Below, in pieces: positions 1 to 15,800 of a stretch of 64,000 bases of DNA. Both the position numbers and the translations under genes were made by a program. Positions within the stretch are counted from its first letter, which is position 1, and the number at the start of each line of letters is the position of its first letter. This DNA is from Mesostigma viride (lineage: Eukaryota > Streptophyta > Mesostigmatophyceae > Mesostigmatales > Mesostigmataceae), in contig RPFO01000392.1 in NCBI GenBank assembly GCA_009746045.1, positions 1,046,627 through 1,110,626 on the forward strand, in the 5' to 3' direction. The notes beneath the pieces were generated by a model that made no database searches, was not told the origin of the DNA, and worked only from the letters and a program-made list of their open reading frames with translations.

Positions 1-739
1 ACACTATTATATAGTCATTGAGAATGATAGGCTACGGAGGTGAGATGGGCATGCAACATAAGGAAAACCCCGAAAAGAAGAAGAACCTTGAAGAATACGA
101 TAATATCTGACACGGGCATGCAAGGATCACGCCAGCTGCACAAGGTACCACTAACTATAAATATACTATACTAACTATAAATATATACTACTATAGCGTC
201 TCCTATTGCCTGCTGGTCAGGCGGTGGGGATCCCCCGTTGCCGTGGCGCAGAAAGTTGCAGGGGCTGATGGGGCACGCATTCAGCCTGCCCTACTCTGCC
301 ACGTCTTGTCACATTCGTACCCAATATGTCATACATGTGTTATTGGCTTATTGTACCAGCCAGGTGGCCTGCCATGAGAGGCACAGGCATAGAATCCTGC
401 AGGGAAACGCCTGGTTGGCGCCATGAAGTGGCTCATCAATACATTTACCAAGTACCATGAGTGAGTACCCACTAGCCAGCCTGTCGTCCCCACATGCAGT
501 CCGGCCGTTGTCTCATGGCTCTTGTTGACATGGAGCGGCGACTCAGCGCATCTCGGATTCCAGAGACCCCTGCTCATGTTTCTAAGAGGTTCCACGACCC
601 GTTGCCGTCATGCCAGCTGCCCAGATAGCTCCTAGCAAGTGTTGTATTCCCAGATATAGACATAACAGGCTGTGTGGCATCTCGCTGGGCTCGTGTGTCT
701 ACTGGCAACCGCCAAACATTTCCTTCCCCCGCCCCCCAG
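1..739. other. Spacer or intron upstream of the first visible exon
   Basis: No exon could be supported here. The stretch is AT-rich at its start, with short imperfect copies of actaactataaatata at about 150-195. A pyrimidine-rich tract ending in CAG at 737-739 forms the acceptor of the first recognised exon, so much of this stretch may be an intron of that gene. Confidence 0.4.
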
Positions 740-3913
<3,174 letters not shown>

Positions 3914-3925
3914 TGGTGGTAGTGA

Positions 3926-3930
3926 TTGTA
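3926..3930 (+). terminator. Possible UGUAA polyadenylation motif
   Basis: TGTAA lies 13 bp after the TGA of the coiled-coil gene. UGUAA is the usual polyadenylation signal of chlorophyte mRNAs, normally placed further from the stop, so this is a weak call. Confidence 0.35.
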
Positions 3931-4659
3931 AACTTCAAGTCCTGTGCAATTATAGCGTGCATGACTCCCCCTGGGCATTAATGACAAGCACGCTTCTTCC
4001 AGGGATGATGATTCCACGCTTCTTTCAGGCATGCTTCCCTATGTCTGTGCGTAGTGTCCTGCCCGCACAACAAACTACAGGCACATACCGTACAAAACCC
4101 TTGTCTGTTATCCCTTGCTAGGAGTGCAGATGGTAGCAGGCAGATGTGGGATGTGTGTGACTGGTGCGGGTGAATTTCTATTCCAGCGTCTCAACAGAAG
4201 ATTGGACCACCAGTTGCCAGTAAAGTGGCTCGGCCCGCCTTGTTCTCTGTTCCGCCACGTGTGTGGGTACCATTGTCGGCACCCTTAACTCTTCTTATCA
4301 TGCTGCTTCTTGATGCTGCAGTCCATGAGTTGGCTGCCATCGCGTAGAGTGAAATGGAAATATAGAAGCGCAAGCAGAGGTGCTGGGTTCTGGGTCAAGG
4401 GCATGCTGCTTCCTAATCAGTGACTCCGCCAATCGCCTTGGTTGTTGTTTTTCCCGCTCGATGCCTTGGCAAGGTCTGATATGGCTTGTGCCTTCAATTT
4501 GTCGGTGTTTGGCGCATGGTTGACCTTGCTTGGAGCAGCATATGTCTTGACGCAAGCAGCGTGGCAGAGGTGCTTGGTCAACACGGTTTCAAGCAGACTG
4601 GTATCGTCATTATCGCCGGTTTCTGTTAAGGGGTGCGGAAGTCACGAGCAGATTCAACC
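3931..4659. other. Spacer without a recognised gene
   Basis: No convincing coding exon, splice-compatible frame or RNA gene was seen. Composition is mixed and the short frames are shadows. The stretch ends where the 37-bp satellite begins; a similar featureless spacer continues from 4915 to 5182. Confidence 0.4.
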
Positions 4660-4914
4660 TGCAAGTAAAGCATCTTGGCTGTCATGCTGCATAAGCTGCA
4701 AGTAAAGCATCTTGGCTGTCATGCTGCATAAGCTGCAAGTAAAGCATCTTGGCTGTCATGCTGCATAAGCTGCAAGTAAAGCATCTTGGCTGTCATGCTG
4801 CATAAGCTGCAAGTAAAGCATCTTGGCTGTCATGCTGCATAAGCTGCAAGTAAAGCATCTTGGCTGTCATGCTGCATAAGCTGCAAGCAAAGCATCTTGG
4901 CTGTCATGCTGCAT
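4660..4914. repeat. 37-bp tandem repeat, about 7 copies
   Basis: The unit starts gcaagtaaagcatcttggct and continues gtcatgctgcataagct, 37 bp in all. It repeats almost perfectly; the last copy reads gcaagcaaag and loses its end. Confidence 0.95.
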
Positions 4915-5182
4915 TCTCTATACTCTACGGGACAAACAAAGGGTGGATGTCACAATCGTTCCCTTTTCTTTACCAGGCCATGCTGGAAATGCAGGCTCTG
5001 TCTCTCCCCTACTGGTTACAGGATGCAGTACATTTTTCCTCTTCCTCTACATTTGCATCGTGGTATACATGCCTCGAATATTGGAAGGGCCATGTATCAA
5101 GTACCTCACAAACGGAGATGAACCCATACAAGTGATCAATATTTCGAGGTCGGCAGCCTCATGCACAACTTGATCAACATGC

Positions 5183-6230
5183 ACGGCCGTAGGAAGCGCA
5201 AGTTTTATGCATGGTATTAGGACTTTTAGGGAATACATAGCAGTCGTGTATATTAGTCAGGCATAGCTTACCACGTGGCCCTCCCCTGCGCGCATGTGCG
5301 CCTATGATGGGACTCCCCACGTATGATGCATTAAGAATTTAGCCAAGCTCTGCCTATGCGGAGAGCTACTCTCTGCTGAGAAGCCACGCCCTAGCCATTG
5401 TTTAGCCATGATGATCTTCCACCCTATGTCCGCACCTTAGCTGCTGGAACACATAGTGGTGCAGGTGCACTTTGTGCACCCAGAGCAGGCGTAGTTTACA
5501 CCCTACCCTTGCAGGAAGTAGCCCAGAATGTATTAAAAGCCATAGGCCCCTTCTCGGGGATATGTGTTGCATGTACTCCCAACGGAGATACTGTTCCAAT
5601 TTAATTTAATTTAGGACATCAATATTAGAGAAGACTCTCTGCAAGCTAGCCGGAGCTACTGTATACATTGATCCTGTCTTTAGTTTGAGTGTTGCACACA
5701 AATCGGTGTATAATTGCACAAGCAACCATGCGCATGTGCAGAGGCTTGCCATGTCGAGTATTATGCTAGATCTCATTATAAAACAATATAATGCTGCAGC
5801 TGACCGCGCGTCTGATTGCACCAAGCTATGGTAGATGCCATACCCTCGTGCATGAGTAAAGCTTTAATTAATGCCGGTGTACTGGAGGGGGGCGGTCATC
5901 CACGTTGACCACAAGCCATGGCAGGCCCCCCCTGCCACCCCAGACTAGGGAACCTATACCAGTAGTGTAGATTAGTCAGGCCTAGCCTAGCATGTGGCCC
6001 ACGCGCATGTGCGCCCATAATGGCCCCCATGGATGATGCTTTCACTATTTAGCCGCGCCCAGCCTACAACGGGACCTCCCATGGATGATGCATTAAGAAT
6101 TTAGCCACGCCACGCCTATGCAGGGAGTTACTCTCTGCTGAGATGCCATGTGTACACCAGCTATAGCCTCGGGTATTTCCTCGTAAATGGTGGGAGAGCG
6201 ATCGCAGCAATGGTGCTCACCACTAGACAC
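5183..6230. repeat. 1.05-kb direct repeat, copy 1, of LINE 3'-end sequence
   Basis: This block recurs at 6382-7435 with very few differences (offset 1199 bp). It contains two pieces of the ORF1-type retroelement described at 56.7-58.6 kb. One is a 3' untranslated end finishing in an (ATTTA)n tail near 5597-5612. The other is the last bases of ORF1 plus following UTR at about 5876-6170. Small frames inside it are not genes. Confidence 0.9.
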
Positions 6231-6234
6231 GTGT

Positions 6235-6322
6235 ATGCTTGATCAGGGCGTGTGTTTCTAGCCTAACTGGCCGGGAGTACTCCCGGCCAGTTAGGCTAGA
6301 AACACACGCCCTGATCAAGCAT
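6235..6322. repeat. Perfect 88-bp palindrome
   Basis: Two 44-bp arms, 6235-6278 and 6279-6322, are exact reverse complements with no spacer; the centre is gggagt|actccc. The right arm is the start of a dispersed repeat (actcccggccagttaggct...) that also occurs at 7436, 25139 and 63585. The left arm is an inverted copy joined to the end of the 1.05-kb repeat. Confidence 0.95.
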
Positions 6323-6381
6323 GCTGTTTCCGGCCCCACCGTCTAGGTCATCTAGTCGCTCCACACGTAAGCCAGCCGTAT

Positions 6382-7435
6382 ACGGCCGTAGGAAGCGCAA
6401 GTTTTATGCATGGTATTAGGACTTTTAGGGAATACATAGCAGTCGTGTATATTAGTCAGGCATAGCTTACCACGTGGCCCTCCCCTGCGCGCATGTGCGC
6501 CTATGATGGGACTCCCCACGTATGATGCATTAAGAATTTAGCCAAGCTCTGCCTATGCGGAGAGCTACTCTCTGCTGAGAAGCCACGCCCTAGCCATTGT
6601 TTAGCCATGATGATCTTCCACCCTATGTCCGCACCTTAGCTGCTGGAACACATAGTGGTGCAGGTGCACTTTGTGCACCCAGAGCAGGCGTAGTTTACAC
6701 CCTACCCTTGCAGGAAGTAGCCCAGAATGTATTAAAAGCCATGGGCCCCTTCTCGGGGATCATATGTGTTGCATGTACTCCCAACGGAGATACTGTTCCA
6801 ATTTAATTTAATTTAGGACATCAATATTAGAGAAGACTCTCTGCAAGCTGGCCGGAGCTACTGTATACATTGATCCTGTCTTTAGTTTGAGTGTTGCACA
6901 CAAATCGGGTGTATAATTGCACAAGCAACCATGCGCATGTGCAGAGGCTTGCCATGTCGAGTATTATGCTAGATCTCATTATAAAACAATATAATGCTGC
7001 AGCTGACCGCGCATCTGATTGCACCAAGCTATGGTAGATGCCATACCCTCGTGCATGAGTAAAGCTTTAATTAATGCCGGTGTACTGGAGGGGGGCGGTC
7101 ATCCACGTTGACCACAAGCCATGGCAGGCCCCCCCTGCCACCCCAGACTAGGGAACCTATACCAGTAGTGTAGATTAGTCAGGCCTAGCCTAGCATGTGG
7201 CCCACGCGCATGTGCGCCCATAATGGCCCCCATGGATGATGCTTTCACTATTTAGCCGCGCCCAGCCTACAACGGGACCTCCCATGGATGATGCATTAAG
7301 AATTTAGCCACGCCACGCCTATGTGCAGGGAGTTACTCTCTGCTGAGATGCCATGTGTACACCAGCTATAGCCTCGGGTATTTCCTCGTAAATGGTGGGA
7401 GAGCGATCGCAGCAATGGTGCTCACCACTAGACAC
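6382..7435. repeat. 1.05-kb direct repeat, copy 2
   Basis: Second copy of 5183-6230, differing by a few single-base changes and small indels (for example atcata against ata near 6760). After its end the dispersed repeat follows directly (ctcccggccagttaggct), without the inverted arm found after copy 1. Confidence 0.9.
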
Positions 7436-7705
7436 TCCCGGCCAGTTAGGCTAGAAACTGCACACGCCCTGATCAAGCATGCTGTTTCCGGCCCCACCGT
7501 CTAGGTCATCTAGTCGCTCCACACGTAAGCCAGCCATAATTTCAATGCACAAGGATACACATTTCCATCACCATTCATCTTCATCATATCCTGAACGACT
7601 CGAAAACGCGGAAAAGATAACGGCAGGCTCGAGCTACCATGGTCCGGATTCTCCCGATTTCTGGCCTGCGCTGGTTCAATGTCTCTTTGATAGCCTAGCC
7701 ACACA
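7376..7705. repeat. Dispersed repeat R1, longest copy
   Basis: The block from gggtatttcctcgtaaatgg to about ctggcctgcgctggtt recurs in part at 6279-6383, 25139-25370 and 63526-63706. It contains gatcaagcatgctgtttccg and a cacacgtaagccagcc segment. No terminal inverted repeat or transposase could be assigned, so its class is unknown. Confidence 0.7.
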
Positions 7706-7724
7706 TACCTTCCACCCCATATGT

Positions 7725-7972
7725 CATGCAGGCCTTCTAGGCCCTCTCCTCAAGCCCCCCCTGGGTGCCTGTGCTTTGATAAGGAGGCATGAACCATCAT
7801 GGCGGTGCAGGTGCACCTTGTGCACCCAGAGCAGGTGATAGTTGTACATCCTCCACCTGCAGGTTGTAGCCCTGATTGTATTACAAACCCATAGATGCCC
7901 CTTTCTCAGGGCTATGTGTTACATATGCTCCCAACGGAGCTATGATTTTAATTAATTAATTAATTTAATTAA
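7725..7972 (+). mobile_element. LINE 3' end with (TTAAT)n tail
   Basis: Sequence resembling the 3' untranslated end seen at 5395-5612 and 58380-58620 (cap-like ctcccaacggagctatg) ends in a run of aattaattaattaat. The short terminal repeat tail after a conserved 3' end is typical of non-LTR retrotransposon copies. Confidence 0.7.
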
Positions 7973-8411
7973 TGACAAGTTTTGTGGGCTTCTGCCCGCG
8001 ACAAATTAGAGCTTGTACTTTTTTGTGGCCGGTCCGGCCCCGGCCGGTGAGCCCCGGCTAGGGAGATGCGTGACACCACGTACCGCCGCCGAGTGCCAGG
8101 TGGCGCTAGCTGCATGCAAGCCCCACGTACGCCAAGGAGCGCTAGCTAGCTTTAGGGGTTCGCGCACAATAATGGAGGTTTGGCAAAAGGGGGGGGGGGG
8201 GGGGGGGGGGGCGGGAGGAAACACGAGCAAAATGCACGCCCTCACAAGATTTGAATTCCCCGACGGGAGCGCATGACTTATTGCAATTACCCCATGCAAG
8301 TACGTTGCACATAATAATTTTAAAACGGGATATAAGCGTGTCTGGTCCTCTGGGAGGCTCTTTGGGCCATCCTAGCTCTGGATCGGGTGCCACCAGCGTT
8401 TAATTTATTGC
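7973..8411. other. Spacer with a G homopolymer
   Basis: No gene recognised. A run of more than 20 G lies at about 8189-8211. Reading frames crossing it on either strand are low-complexity artefacts. Confidence 0.4.
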
Positions 8412-9704
8412 TGCCATTCGGCGACTGTATGAGGGCTCACAGGCAGTAGTGCGGACTGCGGAAGGCACCACCCCGCCATTCCCCCTTCACCACGGGGTGT
8501 GGCAAGGTTGAGTCCTGTCCCCATACCTGTTCATTATTGTCGTTGATCACGTCATGCGCCGAGCACGTGCGCGCTTTACTGGGGTTCGAGCCAGGCTTGG
8601 ACATCCTTAACGAGAAAGAGCACGGCGGGGTTAAACCTGGTTACCGCCTGGCCGACCTGATTTATGCGGATGACACCACCCTCATCGCGCGCCCCGAGCA
8701 CATTCAGACCTGGCTGGACTGTCTGGGGCCTGGAGGCGAGGGCGGTGGGGTTGGAGATTAGTGTCAAAACTGAGGCGATGGTGATTGGGGCCTCCAGTCG
8801 CCCACCGCTGCCGCGCCTCATGCAGTGCTCGACGGGACGACGGTCCCGTTCCGCGATCGCTTCAAACTGTTGGGGAGCTGGCTCCCTGACACCGCCGACG
8901 ATGTGGACACCCGTATTGGCCTGGCCTGGGCTCGTCTCCGTTCGCTCAACACCTACTGGCGCTCCAAGGGCCTGGGGGAGCACCGCAAGCGCATGCATGC
9001 TCTTCAAGCTAGGTCCTCGTCCTAGCACGGTGCTCACGTATGGTGCCGAGGCGTGGACACTCACACCCACACTGGCAGCTAAGCTAGACGGCACAGTTTA
9101 CAGGATGCTCCGACAGGTCCTGAACATAGGGTTTTCCAAGCGCCCGTCATTAGAGTCTTTGTATCAGGGCATGCCTCCTATTTCGGACGAGATTAGACAG
9201 CGTAGGATAGCATTCGTATGACACCTTGCTCGCACCATGCAGCCAGGTCGACACCGCCCTTGGTCTGGCAGGCCCCCAGCGGCTTGGCCAGCCAGGGCGG
9301 CATATTCTGACCTGTGTGGCCTGGCCCCAAGGGCATTCCCAAAAGGGTAGGGAAACATGTCACGAACTACCCCCAGATGTTGCTGGATGACCTACTGGTC
9401 CCAGCCCAGTTTGAATACCGCATCCACTCTCTCTCCCTTCTTTGGACTGCCATGCAGAACAAGACGCGGTGGCAGAAGATTGTCAAGGCTCACACGCCCG
9501 ACCCGGCCTGTGGGCAAGCCACCTCCCCCCAAGAGGAGGCGGCGTTTTGATGAGTAGGGTAGTTTGGATTTTTCTAGACTAGGTAGATTAGCGTTAGGCT
9601 AGTTCGATTACGCGGCTCTCTCCACTCCACCATCCATCAAGGAATATGTGCTACATGATCTCCGCACGGAGGCATGTTATAATTTAATTTAATTTAATTC
9701 AATA
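8412..9704 (+). pseudogene. Broken LINE reverse transcriptase, copy 1
   Basis: A 5'-truncated non-LTR reverse transcriptase. Recognisable pieces lie in shifting frames: a LYEGSQAVV-like start, the catalytic box LIYADDTTL at about 8650-8690, a thumb-like segment with LTYGAEAWTLTP near 9030-9070, and a C-terminus with FEYRIHSLS and KTRWQKIVKAHTP ending by 9555. Several frameshifts and stops break it. The fingers region and any endonuclease are absent. The copy ends in an (AATTT)n tail at about 9680-9704. Family resemblance is to LINE elements with the YGAE/CxTWTL C-terminal motif (RTE-like); that clade assignment is an inference. Confidence 0.8.
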
Positions 9705-9737
9705 GCGTTTCTAACCTAATTATTAGCTATCTCACTT

Positions 9738-9742
9738 TTACA
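9738..9742 (-). terminator. Possible UGUAA polyadenylation motif of the MRM1-type gene
   Basis: TGTAA on the minus strand, about 98 bp beyond the TGA of the methyltransferase gene and just beyond the LINE tail. The spacing fits the chlorophyte UGUAA signal. Confidence 0.45.
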
Positions 9743-9789
9743 CTTCTACATATTATTAATTCGGCTGCACTTGGTCATCCGCTAGCTAC

Positions 9790-9812
9790 GCATGCATGCA
9801 TGCATGCATGCA
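9790..9812. repeat. (GCAT)n microsatellite
   Basis: Five tandem GCAT units just beyond the MRM1-type stop codon, within the probable 3' UTR. Confidence 0.8.
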
Positions 9813-9839
9813 GCCACATTGGCGGGCCAAATCAGCTCC

Positions 9840-12800
9840 TCAGTCCATATGTTCAATCTTGGCAGTTGGAGATGGGGCTGGCTGGCTGGTTGATGACAGC
9901 AGATTCTGTATCAATACACCAGCGGCCACACTGACATTCAGGCTGTCTAATCCAATCAACTCGCACCGCTCGTTCAAGGCACCACCGGCAGGAGCAGAGG
10001 CGCCAAGGCCAATCCGCACCATCTGGGTGCACGCTCGCCGTACATTTGTGCGCAATCCGACGCCCTGTTTGGGGGTGTAGCAAGCACGAACGGGCCAGCA
10101 CAATGAAACCAGCCACCCACATGCCAGGACTGCAGGGTCAAAGCCTATATCTATCAGACAACCAGCGCAGCCCAGAAATCTGGAGAATCTGGCATATATA
10201 GTTGGTTACAACTGTGCTGCGTGCCATCTGTTCTTATGAGTTAGTGCTCCGTCATAGCAACAAGGCCACCGGCATAACATGCAACCAGAGTTGAATACAC
10301 ACATATGAAAAGCTCATCGACGCAGATACCTAACTTCTTTGGCTGCCAAATGGAGTGGATCATATCACACCAATGCAGGTAACAGTATGGCCAGCACAGT
10401 ATATGGAGGGCCGTGTCACAGCCATGCAGGTAACAATATGGTCAGCACAGAACAGTGGAGACGGGATACACGTGCCTCGGGAGGAACGGAACAGCACCAA
10501 CCAAGAGCATGCATGTTAACTTCCATGCTCTCCACAACTACAACCACAACTACAACTACAACTACAACTACATACTGTGGTGGAGGGATACGTGAAGACC
10601 AGGAACATGAGATGGGGGCAACGAGAGGGAGGGAAAACCAAATCCTTCCCTCGTAAGAATTGGCATCGAGTGTGATGCTAGTGTGATGCAGGCGTAGTGC
10701 CGACCAGCCGCTCAAGCCTAACACATGAGGAACCCATCCCAGACCCCACGCCTCACCTCGTTCCCCATCACCAGAATGGTCGGCCGGTCCAGCACGACCT
10801 CCTGACTGTCCACTGCTCCAGGCTCCGCGGACGCCCCCAGCACGGCCCAGCCAGCCTCCGTGCAGAGCTGCAGGAAGTTTGGCATGTTGCGCACGCTGTG
10901 GGCCTGCAGCACCTCCATCGCTCCGGCACTCGCCTTGCTGACCACGCCGCTGGTGCAATGGTGCATTTAAAAAATGGAACAGTGGGGGGGGGAGGTGAGG
11001 GGGAAAGAGGAAAAGTGGGTGATGGGTGGACTCCAGGCACTCACACAGAGAGGACTTGAGGTGCATGGTGGGCCAAAGGGAGGCTAAAGGGTTACTCCCA
11101 CGGTATGATGGGGTGCAGTCAACGCGCCAGGCAACCATCCCGCTCCTAATGCTGCCGCCACATTGCCTGATGAACCCCTGAGAGATGCACCCTGAGACAC
11201 GCGGGCACATTTCAGTCGTAAGGAGCCTAAAGGTACCGCAAAACAAATGCACGTAAGGCGCGAACAACCAGCAGAGCAGTCATTGGTCGGTGACACCTTG
11301 GCAAGCACCCAAGCTAGCCCAAACCATTTATCGCATCCCATCTGGCCCAAGTCCATCGTCAACCGCACGTACTCCACCACATGCGGCGGCTTTCACCTGA
11401 GCGGTGCCGAGTTCCTGCCGCACGTCACCACGCCCGCGCAGCCCAGGAAGCACGCCGACCGCAGGATGGCGCCAAAGTTCTGCGGGTCCGTCACTGCGCG
11501 CGATGGCACAATGAGGGTGTCAGGGGGGGCACGTGGGCCATGCCAGTGTGGGACATGACCAGGGAGGCGGGCGTGCGTCGACAGTCAGAAAAGTGCGTCC
11601 GAGAAACAGAAAGGAGGATATGGTGGCCGGAGTGGTCCTTGCGTACAGTCAGCAATCAAGCTTCTGTGGCGGGCGGTGGAGTGAGGAGCATGGCCGGGAA
11701 TGGTCTGTGGACAAAACATGGTGTTAGGTAACAGGACATTGAACCACTGACGCCACTTTCATGCCCTGACACACCCGCGCCATGACTGGGGTTATTGTGC
11801 ATGGCGCGGCAGCAAACTGCAGATCTCACAGCGATCGCGATCTTATCAACGAAAAACGAAACAAATGCTGACACACGCGGCTTTAGATCAAGGAGACATG
11901 CGGCTTTAGATATGCAGCCCACAACGGGGGAGCATTAGTAGCCACCACATGCAACCACTAGATGGCCTGCGAACCAACAATGCATTTAAACCCTTCCTCA
12001 ACGATCGTGTCTAGTATGCTGGCGTGCATGCCAACGAGCAACTGGCGGATGCGCGACCAAAGCTGCTTGTTTCGTCACATTGTCCATCGTCCCACCTTCG
12101 TCGAGCGCCACCCAGAGCGGCGGCGGGTGCGTCCCCGCGGGCACCTCGGGCGGCCAGTCCACGTTCACAAAATCGAGGGGGGACGCATCCAGAAGCATGC
12201 CCTGTAAGGGAGGACACGGCAACAGGGGCGCCATGGCAGGCATGTGGCACATTACCAGGCATGCGATTCCGGGGGGGAAGGGGCAGGCACGTGAGCGGCT
12301 TGGGGTGTGAAAATGCCTGGTTACCATCGCGACGAGAGAAGGGGCAGGCACGTGAGCGACTTGGCATACCCAGTCAGTACGAAAACCTATATTGGGGCTA
12401 CCGTAACGACGTGAGAACGCCATGGAGCCCCCCGCTGATAATTTTGAGCTCAAGAGATATTAGTGGTATAATTACAATATAGATGTAATTAGTGTGAGTA
12501 CAATGTATGCCCGCATACCACCGCATTGCTGCCGCATGAACGCCACAGCGCAGCAAGCAGGCGGTGGGAATGCCCATGTCCTTTGGCGCAGCAGCAGGCC
12601 GCCACTGACAGGGAGCGCACGTGCTACTTGGAACGCGGATCCTTCTTATGTGAACCACTTCGTTGCCTCCTTGTTCACCGTGGCAAGATCTGCCGCCGCT
12701 TCCCTTGTCTTCGACACAATTATTCTGGCGCGTCTTCGACACAATTATTCTGGCGCGCCACCCACGGGACCATCCCCGGCAGTACTGCTATACAGTAACG

Positions 12801-15800
12801 TTGGTTGCATGCACTACCATGCTTTGGCATTAAACATGACAATCGCACCATCACGCGATCGACCTCACAACAGTGATGCACGGGCAAAGGAGGGGAGCAT
12901 CATGTGACACCTTCCTGCCTGGGAAGTACCTGCCAAGTGACATGCACAATGCGAAATTCACACCATTACAATTCATGTCATTTACATCGTTACTTTCATT
13001 GATCGAGTCACAGAGTCCGGCATGTGACACCCACAAACAGCTTTGTGGGGGGGAGCGTTCCAGGGTGTGGAGGGATCCAGACGGCCCACCTGGTGTGGTC
13101 GGTTGTCGGTCATCATGTTCAGGTTGTGCTTGGACGTGTAGCGCACGGGCACGCCCAGCGCCGTTGCCTCGGCTTGCACCTTGGCCACCGCGCCGCTGCA
13201 GGCATGACACAGGATCCGCGCGCCGCCACACGGGCGTGCAAGTGTAAGAATGCGAGCATGCAATTCCACAGCAGGGCAAGAACAGTACGGGGCGTGCAAA
13301 CAGGACGTCAATAGCAGGACAAGAAAACAAGGCGGTGGGAGAACAAGATGTCGGACGCAGGGCGAGGGGTCAGTGCAGAGGCACGCGCAGACACCATCGC
13401 GGTGCAGATGGCAGGAGGAACTGCGTCGCACATGGTAGAAAACTATCTACAGTCATGGTAGAAAACTATCTACAGTCATGGTAGAAAACTATCTACAGTC
13501 ATGGTAGAAAACTATCTACAGTCTCTCGTCGCAGGTATGGACACAAGGATCGCCGAAGATCCCCTTTTCTAAAAAAAAAACTGTTCACCAAAACGGATCG
13601 CCAACACTCCTGATTCGTGGACCGCATTCCTTGCCAGGGCACGCACACGTACCACCCCGCGGCCCACGGGAGACTTTGAACACACAGAGAAGGGCACCTT
13701 TACAAAGGGGGGATGGTCAGATCAATGCGCGTGGAAAGGACAAGGCGGCCGAGCGAGCCGAGAAAAACTACACCGTTGGGAGCCAGCCGCTGTCAAGTAG
13801 GGGTTGCCATCCAGCAGGGGTTGCCGTCCAGTAGGGGTTGCCATCCAGTAGGGGTTGCCATCCAGTAGGGGTTGCCATCCAGTAGGCGTTGCCATCCAGC
13901 AGGGGTTGCCATCCAGTAGGGGTTGCCATCCAGTAGGGGTTGCCATCCAGTAGGGGTTGCCATCCAGTAGGGGTTGCCATCCAGTAGGGGTTGCCATCCA
14001 GTAGGGGTTGCCATCCAGTAGGGGTTGCCATCCAGTAGGGGTTGCTATCCAGTAGGGGTTGCTATCCAGTAGGGGTTGCCATCCAGCAGGGTTTGCCATC
14101 CAGTAGGGGTTGCCATCCAGTAGGGGTTGCCATCCAGTAGGGTTTGCCATCCAGTAGGGTTTGCCATCCAGTAGGGGTTGCCATCCAGTAGGGGTTGCCA
14201 TCCAGTAGGGGTTGCCATCCAGTAGGGGTTGCCATCCAGTAGGCGTTGCCATCCAGCAGGGGTTGCTATGCAGTAGGGGTTGCCATCCAGCAGGGGTTGC
14301 CATCCAGTAGGGGTTGCCATCCAGTAGGGGTTGCCATCCAGTAGGGGTTGCCATCCAGTAGGGGTTGCCATCCAGTAGGGGTTGCCATCCAGTAGGGGTT
14401 GCTATCCAGTAGGGGTTGCCATCCAGTAGGCGTTGCCATCCAGCAGGGGTTGCCATCCAGTAGGGGTTGCCATCCAGTAGGGGTTGCCATCCAGTAGGGG
14501 TTGCCGTCCCGTAGGGGTTGCCATCCAGTAGGGGTTGCTATCCAGTAGGGGTTGCCATCCAGTAGGCGTTGCCATCCAGCAGGGGTTGCGATCCCGTAGG
14601 GGTTGCCATCCAGTAGGGGTTGCCATCCAGTAGGGGTTGCCATCCAGTAGGGGTTGCCATCCAGTAGGGGTTGCCATCCAGTAGGGGTTGCCATCCAGTA
14701 GGGGTTGCTATCCAGTAGGGGTTGCTATCCAGTAGGGGTTGCCATCCAGCAGGGGTTGCCATCCAGTAGGGGTTGCTATCCAGTAGGGGTTGCCTCGCCA
14801 AGCCGTGCATGGGCAGCCGGTAGCACCGGACGCATGGCCCTGTATGGGACGGCAGATGCGTGGGTACCAAAGCGTGCCTGCGGCTAGCGGCTAGGATGCA
14901 AGCCTGGGGAGAGCAAGTGGGCGCACGGTAGTGGCAAGCCAACCCCAGAAAGGGAAGGAAGGAAGACGCCACCCACGCCCACATAAGCACTGTCGATGCT
15001 CTGCGTACAATGAACACTGTGGTGTATGTCGAGTATGTCTTCTGTCGGGTGCAGGGGGTGGCAGGGACCGCGTCCCGATGCGGCAAACCCTTGAATACTC
15101 CCATCATTTTGATGATGCCAAAATGTGGCGGGGTGGCTGGCACTGGAGGCTGTGCAACTAAGGGCTGTGAGCACGACCCCGGGCGCATGCGCGACCCCCC
15201 CCCCCCCCCCCGCCACTCACAACAAAACAACCTCACCAGTGCTGCAATTTGTCCACGCCCCATTGCAGCAAGCGGAGCACTTGAGGACCTGTTAGTGACC
15301 CCTCCCTTGCTAGCGGCCACTCCTTTGTCACCTATAACCGTGCACAGTACCTGCCCTTGCGCCTGCCCAGGACGAGTCCCAGCATGCTAACAGCAGAGCA
15401 CCCCGTCACCAGATGGCTCTCTGTGGGAAGGGACTGAACCGTGAAAATGGTATAATGACAATACATTACTAAGTAATGATATATTGTTCTCTGTTGCTAG
15501 TGACTAAACAATGCCAGCACGAACCTGTCCTTGCGCTTGCCCAGGTCCATCCCCTCCTGCAGGTACAGCGCAAACACCTGCCGGCGGCCAGCAGCCAGCG
15601 CACCTTTCACCTGCATGACCAAGGCAACCCAACAAAGTGCGCAGGGACAGCGAGAGGGTCGGCAACCGGGGGGTGGGGGGGTGGGTGGGGGGGGGGCGTG
15701 AACGGGGGGGGGGGGATTGGCCAGAGGATATTTTTAAGTATGAAGCCGCATGCATGCACACTATTTTATGGGGATCCGCATGAGCACAATTCCTTTACAA

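Noticed and set aside
13722-14694. Long minus-strand frames with MATPTGWQPLLDGNPYW repeats
   Set aside because: They are the 17-bp intron minisatellite read in frames without stops; the flanking exons of the methyltransferase fix this stretch as an intron.
15300-15400. Segment resembling a second copy of methyltransferase exon 3 (LGRRKGRY-like)
   Set aside because: Only about 30 bp match and there is no phase-compatible splice pair; chance or an old partial duplication.
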